Positions 10,120-20,182 of a stretch of DNA of 64,000 bases are shown here, one piece after another. How positions within the stretch are numbered: the stretch's first letter is position 1; each line of letters begins with the position of its first letter. The notes beneath the pieces were generated by a model. It did not search any database. It had not been told where the DNA came from and worked only from the letters and a program-made list of their open reading frames with translations. The position numbers were made by a program, and so were the translations under genes. Source of the DNA: Phoronis australis (taxonomy: Eukaryota > Phoronida > Phoronidae); the NCBI GenBank assembly GCA_002633005.1, contig NMRA01000076.1, forward strand, positions 932,748-996,747. The letters are read 5' to 3'.

Positions 10120-10120
10120 C
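10047..10120. repeat. TA / TATATG microsatellite
   Basis: A (TA)n run passes into about seven TATATG-type hexamers. The related element at 41761 has only a short TAAATGTAAATAAAG segment at this place, so the array grew after the copies separated. Confidence 0.85.
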
Positions 10121-10380
10121 TAAATAAAGATTCCCTTAGCATTTAAATCGAGTTGTAGTTTTGCAACAGCTTTCTGTCAGCAAACACTGAACAACATGCG
10201 CTCAAACGGCGGTCAGTTAGCTTTATTACATCTGAAGCCGGTAACGCAGTATGATTTATTAATTGTTGATTTCTCAAAACATTTGTACTCACAAACACCC
10301 CTAAGGCATCACAAATTGTATCTACTGGGACAAACTTTGACACATTGTTTCAGTTTCATACCAACATTGGCGTTCAACTG

Positions 10381-12240
10381 AACTTCTCTCCAAAAATGAG
10401 AGATTCGGTCGGCACTGGGAGGGGCACTAGATTACTGAACTCAAAGCCTTGTTCGAACTGTTGTCGCGAAAAAATAAACAGTTGAATTACTTTTTGACGA
10501 GAACCTCTAGTATACACTTTGACTGTAGAGTTAGATAGAGCTCATTTTGAAGTTGTTCCAATATGATATTCAGGTTTATGGAGTTTTAAAAAAGAATTAG
10601 AGTTATTTTTTGTAAATAGCCATTTTGCCACTTCACCAGACCTGTTATTTGTCATCTTTTGTAACCATACCACAGCTTAGTGATCATGTTACGTTTAAAA
10701 TTAACTGAAAGGTACCTTTATGTAATGAAACTACAAAAATGCGAAGTTCATTTTTAGATGTCTAATTATGGATTATATTCACGGTACATACCCAGAAAGC
10801 GCCACGATCCTCTGCTGAACAGCATCGCCTGTTTCTTTGTCGAAGCGTTTTCAAATAATGCCAAAAACACTGATCGGTTCCACCAAGAACGTCGTTTAGC
10901 GACAGTGTATTTGCCTCTGACATCTTGTTCGTTTGTCGGGAGCTTCCGATAAGTCAGTTGGTGGCGTAAAGCAATTACAAAAACACTGGTACTGCTATTA
11001 TCTAAAAACAATGAAATTCCTCATTTCCATTCAGGTCTGCGTCACCTGGAACAAGTTTTTTGCTAGAAAACGAGAAAAGGTAAATCGCCGTAAAGTAAAA
11101 CCGAAGCACGTGGTTGCGCTAGGTTACTCGCGAATGTTCCTCGTCTACGGAACACGCTCTCGGTAAATTGTTGTGTGGGGTCAATATGGCTATAGTGCTG
11201 TTCCCATGTATTTTGAACTTTCAGAAATATTCTTGGAAAAATGCACGGAATTAAGTCCACAAATGGCCGTGTTCCGACAAAGGGTTCTTGGATACCAGAA
11301 AGTGTGTCGTCCCTATTGACACTACACAATCATTGCAATACAACGCGTTTGTCATCACCAGTGGTTTCAATATAAAATTAACAATCGCAAAATTGAATGA
11401 ATCAAAAACAGGTCAGGAAACGCTTTCCTGGTATTAATCCAGCGAAATTTGATGGAACTCAGAGTCCGAGCAAACTTCGAGTAAAAATTGCCTTGAAACA
11501 ATTATTATTTCCAACAACTTCCACATCGGAACGGCACTTATAGTATATGAATCAATAAATTGTTCTCCGGTATACTGCACTACACAATGCATCATTTATC
11601 ATTCTTCACGTGACTGTCACAATACACATCAATATTGTAAGGACTCTCACTCACTGGCAAACTCAAATCATAAACAACGTTACTCAAACATTTCCGTATC
11701 ATGGTAGAAGTTGCGTTGTGCACTGAAACATCAAAAAGCCTTCAGTATTGATAGGGTTCGCTATCCCTTCTAAAACTGAATTTATTAATTAATGCAAAAA
11801 ACTTAAAAGGACACCAAACCCAGTTATGGTATATTAACAGATACTAAGCACGCCTTTTTCACCCAGTTCTCTGAAACAAAATAATAATCCGATCTGTAAC
11901 CCTCGATTAGCCTCAACAGTTTGGAGGAAAATTTGAAAACCCCTTTCAAAGTCATGGCTTAGGCGTTTAGCGAATTAAACGGCAACGGTGGGAAAAACAC
12001 CCGTCAGTGACCATTTACTATTATGACAAGTAAACTTTTGAGACCATTACTTGTTGGCCGTTATCAGTATATTTCATGCTTTTTAAAACCGCAAGTAGTA
12101 ACGACAAGCTATTCTAATTGTAGTGTAAACTAATCTACCAACATGTACGCATCACAATTGATCAACCGCAAACTGAGTGGTCCCCAAGAGAATGGGTTGA
12201 AACTGGAAAACAACGCGTTTAACAGCTTCACTGCTTTTTC
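10381..12240. other. Intergenic, nothing recognised
   Basis: Open frames of 60-90 codons on both strands lack domains. No repeat pair was noticed, except that TTAAAAGGACACCAAACCC near 11804 vaguely resembles a TTAA-type transposon end. Confidence 0.35.
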
Positions 12241-12309
12241 AGGCTGATCAAGCCGAACCAACACCAAAGCACTTTGCTTTCTACTTCATCGCCCGTATTG
12301 TTTCCGGAC

Positions 12310-13884
12310 ATGAATTCAGAAGTAAATAAACGGAACCTGAAAGGCCGCGCGAAAGAATTCTGCGAGACTACGTCAGCACACGCACTTGGGCAAACTGTTC
12401 GTTCCGGCAAAGTGAAGGCGATATTCTGGTCCCTCGTGTTCCTCGGCTCGTTGGCAGGGTGTGTCTGGAATATCATACACGTTGTGGAGTCGTACGCAAG
12501 TTTTGGATTCAGCGTAAAGTCAAAACTTGAAATGGAACCGTCTTCACTGAAATTTCCAAGTGTAACTATTTGTAACCTGAACCCGATAAGTTTCTCAAGA
12601 CAAGCTAGATTTGCAGGAGACTTTGATAGAAGTACAGGTTTAGATGAAAAAGATTGCGATAATGAGTTTTACAGAAATGAAACTAATCGTCCGCTCGTCT
12701 TGGATTTGTACAGGTGGTCGGAGTTACCCCAGTTTTGGTTTGAATATAACGAAAATGTCACAGACATGTTCGGCCACTCAAAGAAGGACTTTATTGTGGA
12801 TTGTATTTTTTCAAAGAAACTTTGTGAAGACAACTTCTTTGTTACTACAGACCCTAATCTGTACAACTGCTACACACTGGAACCGAATACAAACAACAGC
12901 GACCTTCATGCAGGTGTAGGAATTGAGGCTGGTTTATCATTAACTTTGTTTGTGGAAAATACGCGTGTTCAGAATGCCTATACTGGCAGTTTTTCGATAG
13001 ATTCGTACCAAACAGGAAACGTGGGTGTTAAGGTTGCCATGCACGTGTCAGGTTCGCATCCAAATCCAAACACTCGGGGTGTTATAGCAGAAGTTGGTAA
13101 AAGCACCGACTTTATTCTGCGAACAGTAAATAGGACCGCCTTAGGTCCTCCATATCCGTCGCCCTGTAATCCCAAAAAGACAATTGAATCAAGTCATAGA
13201 CAAGAACTTCAGTATGAAGAAAATTTGTGTTTCGCAAGTTGCTTGCAAAACGCCATCGCTAAAAAATGCGGTTGCGTTTCTATCAACCCTGTTGCTGTCC
13301 CTATAGCAGACAAATTCGGAATCGATCTTCCATTCTGCGGAAGTTACCCGTGTAACGCGACGAAGGTAACGGAAAATTACGAGTGCGTCCATGATGTAAC
13401 AAGCCGCTTCTTACTTAAAAATGACCCCAATTGCCGTAACTGTACCAAGCCTTGTAACGAAGTCAGTTATGAGACTACAAAATTTCAGTCAAAATGGCCG
13501 TCTGAGCTGCACCAGAGTGAATTCATTGGGTGGCTCGCAAACAAGGACAATACAGCACTGTATAACCAGCTGGTCAGAAATACGTCAGACGACAAAATTT
13601 CTCGATTTATAGAAAACAATTTTCTTCGAATCAACATATATTTTGGTGATTTTTATGTGCGTAAAGACACTGAGACTTTGAATATGGACTGGTTTGCCTT
13701 GCTCTCGAGTGTTGGAGGAGCGTTTGGATTCTGGGTAGGAATTTCTGTTGTAACTGGAGTTGAGGTATTGGAGTTACTTCTTGACTGTATTGTCATGTTT
13801 CTGAGTAAGCCCAGTAGAAAACGGAATCAAAATGATTTACGAAATACAACCGGGAACAACGATGTCGAGGTTTATTACAATTGA
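12310..13884 (+). CDS. DEG/ENaC-family sodium channel subunit, copy 2 (intronless)
   Basis: A 524-residue, single-exon DEG/ENaC subunit, the sister of copy 1 at 2139. H24-A25 again replaces the HG gating motif. TM1 is about 38-60, and the ectodomain keeps every cysteine motif of copy 1. The filter is GIS at 477-479, with the TM2 acids E and D retained. Start: ATG at 12310 beginning MNSEV, aligned with copy 1; the longer frame upstream begins only with TTG. The segment of about 166-240 (ectodomain) differs from copy 1 by indels and many replacements, whereas two blocks of 88 and 92 bases are identical in DNA. A pyrimidine-rich tract ending CTTTTTCAG at 12232-12240 could be an acceptor for a 5' UTR intron; no TATA box is visible. 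The C-terminal tail (SRKRNQNDLRNTTGNNDVE) is short and basic-polar. It probably co-assembles with or duplicates copy 1. Confidence 0.95.
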   Translation: MNSEVNKRNLKGRAKEFCETTSAHALGQTVRSGKVKAIFWSLVFLGSLAGCVWNIIHVVESYASFGFSVKSKLEMEPSSLKFPSVTICNLNPISFSRQARFAGDFDRSTGLDEKDCDNEFYRNETNRPLVLDLYRWSELPQFWFEYNENVTDMFGHSKKDFIVDCIFSKKLCEDNFFVTTDPNLYNCYTLEPNTNNSDLHAGVGIEAGLSLTLFVENTRVQNAYTGSFSIDSYQTGNVGVKVAMHVSGSHPNPNTRGVIAEVGKSTDFILRTVNRTALGPPYPSPCNPKKTIESSHRQELQYEENLCFASCLQNAIAKKCGCVSINPVAVPIADKFGIDLPFCGSYPCNATKVTENYECVHDVTSRFLLKNDPNCRNCTKPCNEVSYETTKFQSKWPSELHQSEFIGWLANKDNTALYNQLVRNTSDDKISRFIENNFLRINIYFGDFYVRKDTETLNMDWFALLSSVGGAFGFWVGISVVTGVEVLELLLDCIVMFLSKPSRKRNQNDLRNTTGNNDVEVYYN

Positions 13885-14622
13885 TTTACGACAGAAATTA
13901 ATCCTGGATAAAAAGCGACGTCAGCATTTGACCTTGGAACAAGCGCTTTTTATAATATGGTTTTCTGCAATTTTAGATTGTTGTAATATTTGCATCTAGT
14001 TTGTACAGTGGTTAATGTATGCCTTTAGTTTTGACCTTTTCCATTGTGATATCTGCCTTGTTTTAGGGCGGTTGACCGCATTGTTTAATTACTTCTGTGA
14101 TTGATTCTTTTTTATTTTACCGTTGCCATAACAGTCAAATAACTAGTTGAATATCAGCCTGGTTTATATTGAATCGGTGCGTTTTGGTAATTACTGTACG
14201 TTAACATCGTGTAGTTTGGCATACAGCTTAGAATATTGTGATGCGTTATGAAATGTCGTTTAACTTGACACAGTCAATAATCGGTTACGCTAAATGTCGC
14301 CACTGGATTTAGTGACGCGGTCGTAACTTTAGTTTCTATTACTTTTCTAAGGATTTAATTTCCACCGTAAACGTCTACTCTCAGACTACACTTGTTCTCA
14401 ATTACGCCCTACTCAGCGCATTCCATGAACCTTTTCGTCCACTCTTGGCTCCTTTTGCCCGGGATGAATGAAGTTTTGGTATCCAATTCATAGGATGGGT
14501 TCAGGAGCCAGAGTCAAATTTGGGAAATGACGGGAATGGAAGTGCTACGCAAGACCAATGGGATATCTTTGATCTCACGCATCCCCTCACATTATTCCTC
14601 AGAGCATAGAAATCTAGCACTG
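13885..14622. other. 3' flank of DEG/ENaC copy 2
   Basis: Presumed 3' UTR and spacer. The stretch 14390-14535 is homologous to 4668-4775 downstream of copy 1. No gene is supported. Confidence 0.4.
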
Positions 14623-14840
14623 GGGCCCGTTCCAAGAAAATGACTTAAGTTAATTTTTTACTTAATTCTAAGATTTGCCTCAACTTCACTTTGAAACTTC
14701 CACACCCAGTAAGATTGTCAAAATTAAGACAAAACTTAAGTTAAAACCTTGAGCCAAACTCAAGATCTACTTCTTGAAAGGGACTTGAGACGGAAATTTA
14801 AGATTTGTCTCAGCTAAGTCTGTTTTCTTGGAACGGGCCC
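14623..14840. mobile_element. MITE with GGGCCCGTTCCAAGAAAA termini
   Basis: The left end reads GGGCCCGTTCCAAGAAAA, followed by ACTTAAG. The right end is the reverse complement of GGGCCCGTTCCAAGAAAA followed by CAGACTTAG. The 218-bp unit is full of AAGTTAA/TTAACTT-type subrepeats and has no coding capacity. Related, more diverged units lie at 26066-26307 and 35155-35438. Confidence 0.75.
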
Positions 14841-16087
14841 TTGGAATGCCAACTTCAATTTCGCGCTGGTGAGGTTGCACCGCGCATGTGTGGCATTTGT
14901 TTGCATTCGTTTGTTCCGTTGTTGGTTCTTGCTATGGAATTTACTGTCGAAAAACCTTTTTGCCACCCCGCCGTTTTTCAACCGAATTGCACAAGAGTCA
15001 TAGATTTAGAAATCCTTTCATCAGCCCTTCATTATACACCTTTATATAATAATTGTATCTTTGGTGCCGTTGGATACAGTTCTTCAGTAAAAAAATCCGG
15101 ATGCAGTGACATTTTCACAAAATCTTACAAACCAATTACTTCAAATACTTATTCAAAAATCGCAGATAAAGGCTTTCTGATAGATAAAAAACGAGTAAAC
15201 ATCTATTTCATAGCCTTGAAACGTTCTGTGGACAGATCATTACATAGGTTACCATGTAGGATTTTCCATATTAGTTCATAAATAAACTTATTTCTTCAGA
15301 AAGTAAAAATTAATGATCCTGGTACATGCCGCGGCCGGGTGCTTTGCTGCAAACAAAAGACATTGGAACGTATTTTACGATTGTTTTGTTACTAAAGAAA
15401 GTGGACTCGGGAAATAACAATGATAAAGAGTAAACGTTGCATAGTAGTCAGAATTCGAGAATGAAAAAACGAGACATCTGAATTGAAAAGCGAGACTTCC
15501 GCATAAAAAGAGGGACATCTGGGTCTATACCAAAACGCAGTGTTGAAATGTTTGCCGTAACCCACAAAAATGTCCCGACAGCGTTTTACATCGAACGAGA
15601 GGTGTAATACCCAAAAGCGTCCAACAGATTTTTTTTTTAAAGTAGACTGGGTAATTGCGGGTGCCTGAAAAACACATGAAACGTCTCGTTTTCTCTTTTT
15701 AGTCGAACGGGAAATGTCGGATTATGTTGCGCGGAAAATTACAATCGTATATAAGATAATATGTCAAGTTCGCCGTGTGTCAAAAAGCATGACATTTTGA
15801 TGGTGTGCCGGGATATCGGGAAAAATTAAAAAAATGGGATAGTCCGCCAAGAACGGGACAGTAGACAAGCACAATGCATGCTATCAGCAAAACAAAGTGT
15901 TGGATTGGATTCATTTACAAGGTAATCTTTTCCTTTTTAAAATTTTATTTCACGGGTATAGCATAGGTAAATACTACAGATAACATTTACTGTTCTGAAA
16001 AACGACTTAACAAGAAAGTATCTGGGCAACAGGTATACGTTGCACAAATGAATTATTATAGAAACAATTGAAAAGAGTAATAAATTA
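14841..16087. other. Non-coding, nothing recognised
   Basis: The plus-strand open frame ending at 15281 begins at a TTG inside the neighbouring MITE and has no family features. Nothing else is recognised. Confidence 0.35.
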
Positions 16088-16112
16088 TGCACACACACGC
16101 ACACGCACACGC

Positions 16113-16159
<47 letters not shown>

Positions 16160-16196
16160 CACACATGCACACATGCACACATGCACACACGTGCGC
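16088..16196. repeat. (CA)n microsatellite with CACACG and ACATGCAC variants
   Basis: About 100 bases of CA repeat, with CG-interrupted units at the left and four ACATGCAC-like units at the right. The minus-strand cysteine/valine open frame across it is an artefact. Confidence 0.95.
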
Positions 16197-17898
16197 ACGA
16201 TTTTAGATACGCAAGTACGAGAAGTTTTTTAAAGCTCCGTAAACACACGTGTCAGTAGTGCCTAAACGTTTCACTTATAATTGCAGAACAAACACTCAGA
16301 AACCAAATTTCACTACTCTCCATCAATTACAGTAGACCTAACATGGTTTTAACACCAAAAATATCTTGTTGAAAAGCTCCTAGTATGTAGTTTAATAGGT
16401 TGTTGAAAGTGGTTCTAAGACAGGAAGTGAAAAGATATCAGAAGCCACAATATTCCCGGCATCCAGCCAGAGCCACTGGTCGGTGCACATAAGGAATGAC
16501 CAGTGCATTTGTCGGGTTTGCTGACTAATTTTGCGGGGAGATCGCTGGTTGTCTGCAAACGTGCCTCAAGAGTCTCGTTTGATGAACAAAAAATAACAAA
16601 GTGGAAATGAAGTAATAAAATTATGCTTGCTTTGATAACTACAACACTCGATCAAAACACAGTCGAGCAGCCAGAAATTTACAGTGCCAACTCTCGCGGC
16701 TAGTCTCGGGATCGCAAAATTCTTATAATAGTATACATAGGTCACGTGCGGAAGTTTGAATTCCAGGGCTGGAGTTGAATGCTCGGTGGTGTTTCATCGA
16801 CATGTCTGCGCATTGCCCAATTTTGGTCTTAACAGCCTAGATATTTGACCAAAAGACGATGAAAATCGCGGCTTCACTGAAGTTTTGCCTACCAGATATC
16901 AAAAGTCGTATGCACGTTGTCACAGAGGTATCCCATGGCATTCGATGACATTCTCCATTTTGGTAGTCTACTACTTGTAATGATTGACGTTCGCCGCACT
17001 TGCGGACATATGAAACACGTGACTTCCAGGAGATAAATGTGAGGCTGCGATTATACTATCCGAGGTGTTCTGGATGCAGCGTGGCTGAAAACATTGCTTT
17101 CTGGTAAAATGAATATCGTGAATTTTAAGAATCTATTGATTTTATATTTTAGAAATATACTATAGGGTATTTTTGTAATGGGAATTCTCTTGATATTGTT
17201 ATATTGTTGTAAACTATTCTTTCATTGACCTGACTCATGAACGTGTCGCATAATACTGACCGTCCAATACTCAGTATAGGCACCACAACTAGAGAAAGTC
17301 AAAGACCGTGACTCTTTGCTATGGATTTTTCACGTTGGTTTCTATTTTCGCGCCATCTTTCCAATTAGTTTGTAAATTTAGCAATTGTATGGAAAAGGTT
17401 TTGTAAATCTTAGTCATTTAAACACCTCGGAGATTTTGTTTCAGGTGGGTAAAAAATTCAAACAAAAATTACATTCCTTTTCTATACCTTCCAAATTCCT
17501 TTAATATGCCTATGTTTCTGGAGTGTTTGCGATGTAAATGAAATTATATCTTATCACTTTAATGCATATTATAAGAATAATTTCAGGACAGTAAAAGGTG
17601 GCAAATTCTCGCTTCCTACCCTGCTAAACGGTTTTAAATGCAGCGTTAACTGAAAACAATGTCGTGTTCTACACTTTCTGGGGCAGGGGCTCTTAAATGA
17701 ACAATGAATGGATAAAACGCACTGACACCGCTGGCACTCATTACGAGTGAAGAATATGCACATGGGCTTATGTGGGAAGCATTTCAGCAAAAATCTATTT
17801 GAAAAAAGCACATGGAACAAAATACTGTGACGGTATTGTGAAAAATACTTAATCTTCTTAGTAGACGTGATGCTGATCGGTAGTCTGTATTTAAATCC
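16197..17898. other. Intergenic, 3' side of the minus-strand Kv gene
   Basis: No gene was recognised. CCGAGGTGTTCTGGATG at 17060-17076 is shared with 53092 and 53416. The part nearest 17898 should contain the Kv gene's 3' UTR. Confidence 0.35.
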
Positions 17899-18741
17899 TT
17901 ACGCTGTCTGTGTTTTTCGATATTTGCGCACTTCGTTAGACTTCGCCGCATACACGCTGGAATGTCTCCAATACGTATCAAAGTTGTTTCCTAAGACAGC
18001 AATAGGTAACGCTGTGAACAGCAGACCGCTTACAACACAAAGCGTACCGACAACATATCCACCAGGGGTCACTGGATACATGTCACCGTAACCAACAGTA
18101 GTCATGGTGATAAAAGCCCACCACAATCCGTGAGCTGCACTGGGAAAATAGTCCTCTGTTTTTATTTCTGCAACGTATATCACAGAAGCGAATAAAACAG
18201 TCGCCATTCCCATAAGTGACAGGAGAACAAATATCACAGGCAAACTTGACTTAATTGTCAGAAATAAAACTTGAAAACCGGAAACGTGTAGTCCAAATTT
18301 TATAAGTCGGGAAATAAGTAGTATACGAATGATTGCATCTACAATTAAAATTGCAATCGTATAATTTTCTGATCTTATCACACTAGGGTCAGATGTGAGA
18401 GGGATTAGCCAAACTGTTATCAACACCGAGAATAATACAATATCAATAATGTTGAAAACGGATTTTAAGAATATTCTTTTAAACGGACTAAGAAGAAATC
18501 TTATTACATCATCGGCAGCTATGCAAATCATTCCTATGAAATATGCTAGTGGAATGCCTGGATGAACTGTAGTCGTCAGTTTGTTTCGCAGCTTTGGACC
18601 AGCAAACGAAGTGAAGTTACTAAACATCACAGACGAACCGTTCGCGTTGGTGGGATTCGAAAGACGCAACGAATCAGAGCTCTCCAAAATTTGCACAACG
18701 ACACAAACAAGCGTGGCCAGTAGGTTTATGGACATTGGAAT
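17899..18741 (-). CDS. Kv-type voltage-gated potassium channel, exon 2 (S1-S6)
   Basis: The second coding exon (280 residues, protein residues 145-424) of the gene whose first exon is 20182-19751. It encodes six membrane segments: S1 (about 148-165), S2 with ADDVIRF, S3 with NIIDIV, S4 (about 280-300), S5, the pore with TVGYGD (359-364) and S6. Potassium selectivity is clear. S4 keeps only about three of Shaker's first five charges: aligned on the GF/GL pair after S4, R1 is A and R3 is L. S6 reads ALPIAVLGNNF, so PxP becomes PIA. The exon starts after an acceptor TTTACTTTCAG (reading phase 0), and the in-frame M further upstream lies in the intron. The C-terminus after S6 is very short. As a tetramer-forming subunit it may be functional or modulatory. 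Confidence 0.9.
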   Translation of the reverse strand: MPMSINLLATLVCVVVQILESSDSLRLSNPTNANGSSVMFSNFTSFAGPKLRNKLTTTVHPGIPLAYFIGMICIAADDVIRFLLSPFKRIFLKSVFNIIDIVLFSVLITVWLIPLTSDPSVIRSENYTIAILIVDAIIRILLISRLIKFGLHVSGFQVLFLTIKSSLPVIFVLLSLMGMATVLFASVIYVAEIKTEDYFPSAAHGLWWAFITMTTVGYGDMYPVTPGGYVVGTLCVVSGLLFTALPIAVLGNNFDTYWRHSSVYAAKSNEVRKYRKTQTA

Positions 18742-19750
18742 CTGAAAGTAAAATAAAGCAATTACGCGCATGCCCAGTTCTCAGTTACGTAATAATGTAG
18801 CACAACCTTTGATTTAATGCCAGAATCTCTATGTAATTGATGTAATTGCCCTCTGCATACTTCTAACACTAAGCCATTCTGCGGTGATAGAATATCGAAT
18901 GTCATATTTTTTACCACACAGCAGGATAAAACAAATGTATGTACAAGGTTTTGAGTCACAAATAAATTTTGTAAATATGAGAAATACAAAATGGAACAAT
19001 TTCACGCTTAGTTAAACAGTTGAAAAACATGATTTCGCAAAAAATATTTTCATTTTTACATATCGAATGTGCAATGGAATTTATACTGCAAGCTAGCGTT
19101 TTTGCTATTGTTTTAGCCAGCATTCCACTCATGGAACGTAATATACGAGTTGCGAGTGGAATGTTACCCTGGAACGCGTTACTGTACTCCGAGGTGGTTA
19201 TTACACGTATGTCAAATTGCCCAGCATTGTTCACACTAACTGCTAAACCCAGTGACACCTCGTTCCTGGAGTAACTTTTTCTATCGTATCTTGTTAAGTG
19301 TGGATGCCAGTTAGGCTGTCAAAAGGACCATTTACTGTTTTCGAAGGAAATTTTCCGCCTATACATAGCCACTTAAAACGGCATGCTGACATCATCCGTC
19401 TTTTATGTGTCGTATCGCCCCAGATCCGCTTATGGTATCTATTACATTAAAGTCTCAAGCGTGGATGTCAATGAGCACTCAGTGGCACCAGCATCTCAGT
19501 TAAGTTTCTGTGTAACCGTACGGTGTAGGCGTAATCATGCATTGAAATTTTAGATCGCTATCGATTTTGTTTGCCGCCACGTGTTTTAACTAAGGCCAAT
19601 GGTACACGACTTGTTCCTGGTGATTTTATAATAGTTATGACGAAAAAAATGCACAATAATATCAGTTAAGTCCAGACACAGCTAGAAAGCATTATATATG
19701 GTACTCGGTGTGAGTTTTTCCAAATGTTTTATTTTTGAAGGGATCGCTAC
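18742..19750 (-). other. Intron of the minus-strand Kv gene
   Basis: A 1009-bp phase-0 intron with donor AAG|GTAGCG and acceptor TTTCAG|ATT. It falls between the T1 domain and S1, the same place as the intron of the plus-strand Kv gene at 28707-28983. No exon or repeat was recognised inside. Confidence 0.8.
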
Positions 19751-20182
19751 CTTGGCCCAATACGATGACATGGGGTCTTCCAAGAATCTCCACACAGCGA
19801 CACGCGTATGACTGCAGTTGGTAGGCTCAGGATACGTCTTAGAAAACGCAGAAAACTTGTCCAAGATTTTTTCGATGTTATTGAATTCGTCAAAGCGTTC
19901 AACGCAACAAGACTCAACGTTTTTCTCGTCAATTTCCCAGAAGTTCAACTCTTCTTTAAACGCAGCGGGGCACACGTGCAAAGGCACATGAAGAAAGCCA
20001 GTGCGATAAAAATCCAGAATCGTGATGAAAATGTCAGAGTTTCGGTCAAAAAATAATTCACTTGTATCCGTGCTTGGACGTTCCGCAATCAGGCGCGACA
20101 GTTTTGTATTTGGCACTGAAAGTAATGTCTGCCGCGTCGTAGTGAATTGTGTGCCGCCAACATCTAGATGCACTCGACTCAT
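19751..20182 (-). CDS. Kv-type voltage-gated potassium channel, exon 1 (T1 domain)
   Basis: The first coding exon: 144 codons from ATG at 20182 to donor AAG|GTAGCG. It encodes a complete BTB-like T1 tetramerisation domain: DVGGTQF (7-13), FFDR, DFYRTGFLHVP, EELNFW. The zinc-site signature HX5C...CX20CC is intact, as in the non-Shaker (Kv2/Kv3/Kv4) classes; Shaker-type channels lack it. The last residues, WRFLEDPMSSYWAK, match the usual T1-S1 linker. Joined to 18741-17899, the gene encodes 424 residues, shorter than most Kv channels because the tails are short. If translation continued past the donor it would stop after 22 codons. The nearest relative in the window is the plus-strand gene at 28224. 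Confidence 0.9.

Larger units (their letters stand above)
8578..10380 (+). mobile_element. Truncated Kolobok-like element, copy A, split by a nested insertion
   Basis: The left end reads AGGAGAATGCCACC directly after a TTAA (8574-8577) and matches the left end of the intact relative at 41761. Homology to that element continues through 8600-8989, resumes at 9690-9990 after a nested insertion, and appears again at 10140-10370. The right half, including the THAP segment and right terminal repeat, is missing here. It is non-coding as it stands. Confidence 0.65.

Noticed and set aside
14805-15281. Plus-strand ORF of 158 codons
   Set aside because: It begins at TTG within a MITE and has no domain, repeat or composition suggesting a protein.
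15937-16248. Minus-strand ORF of 103 codons rich in Cys and Val
   Set aside because: It is a translation of the (CA)n microsatellite and has no independent coding signal.
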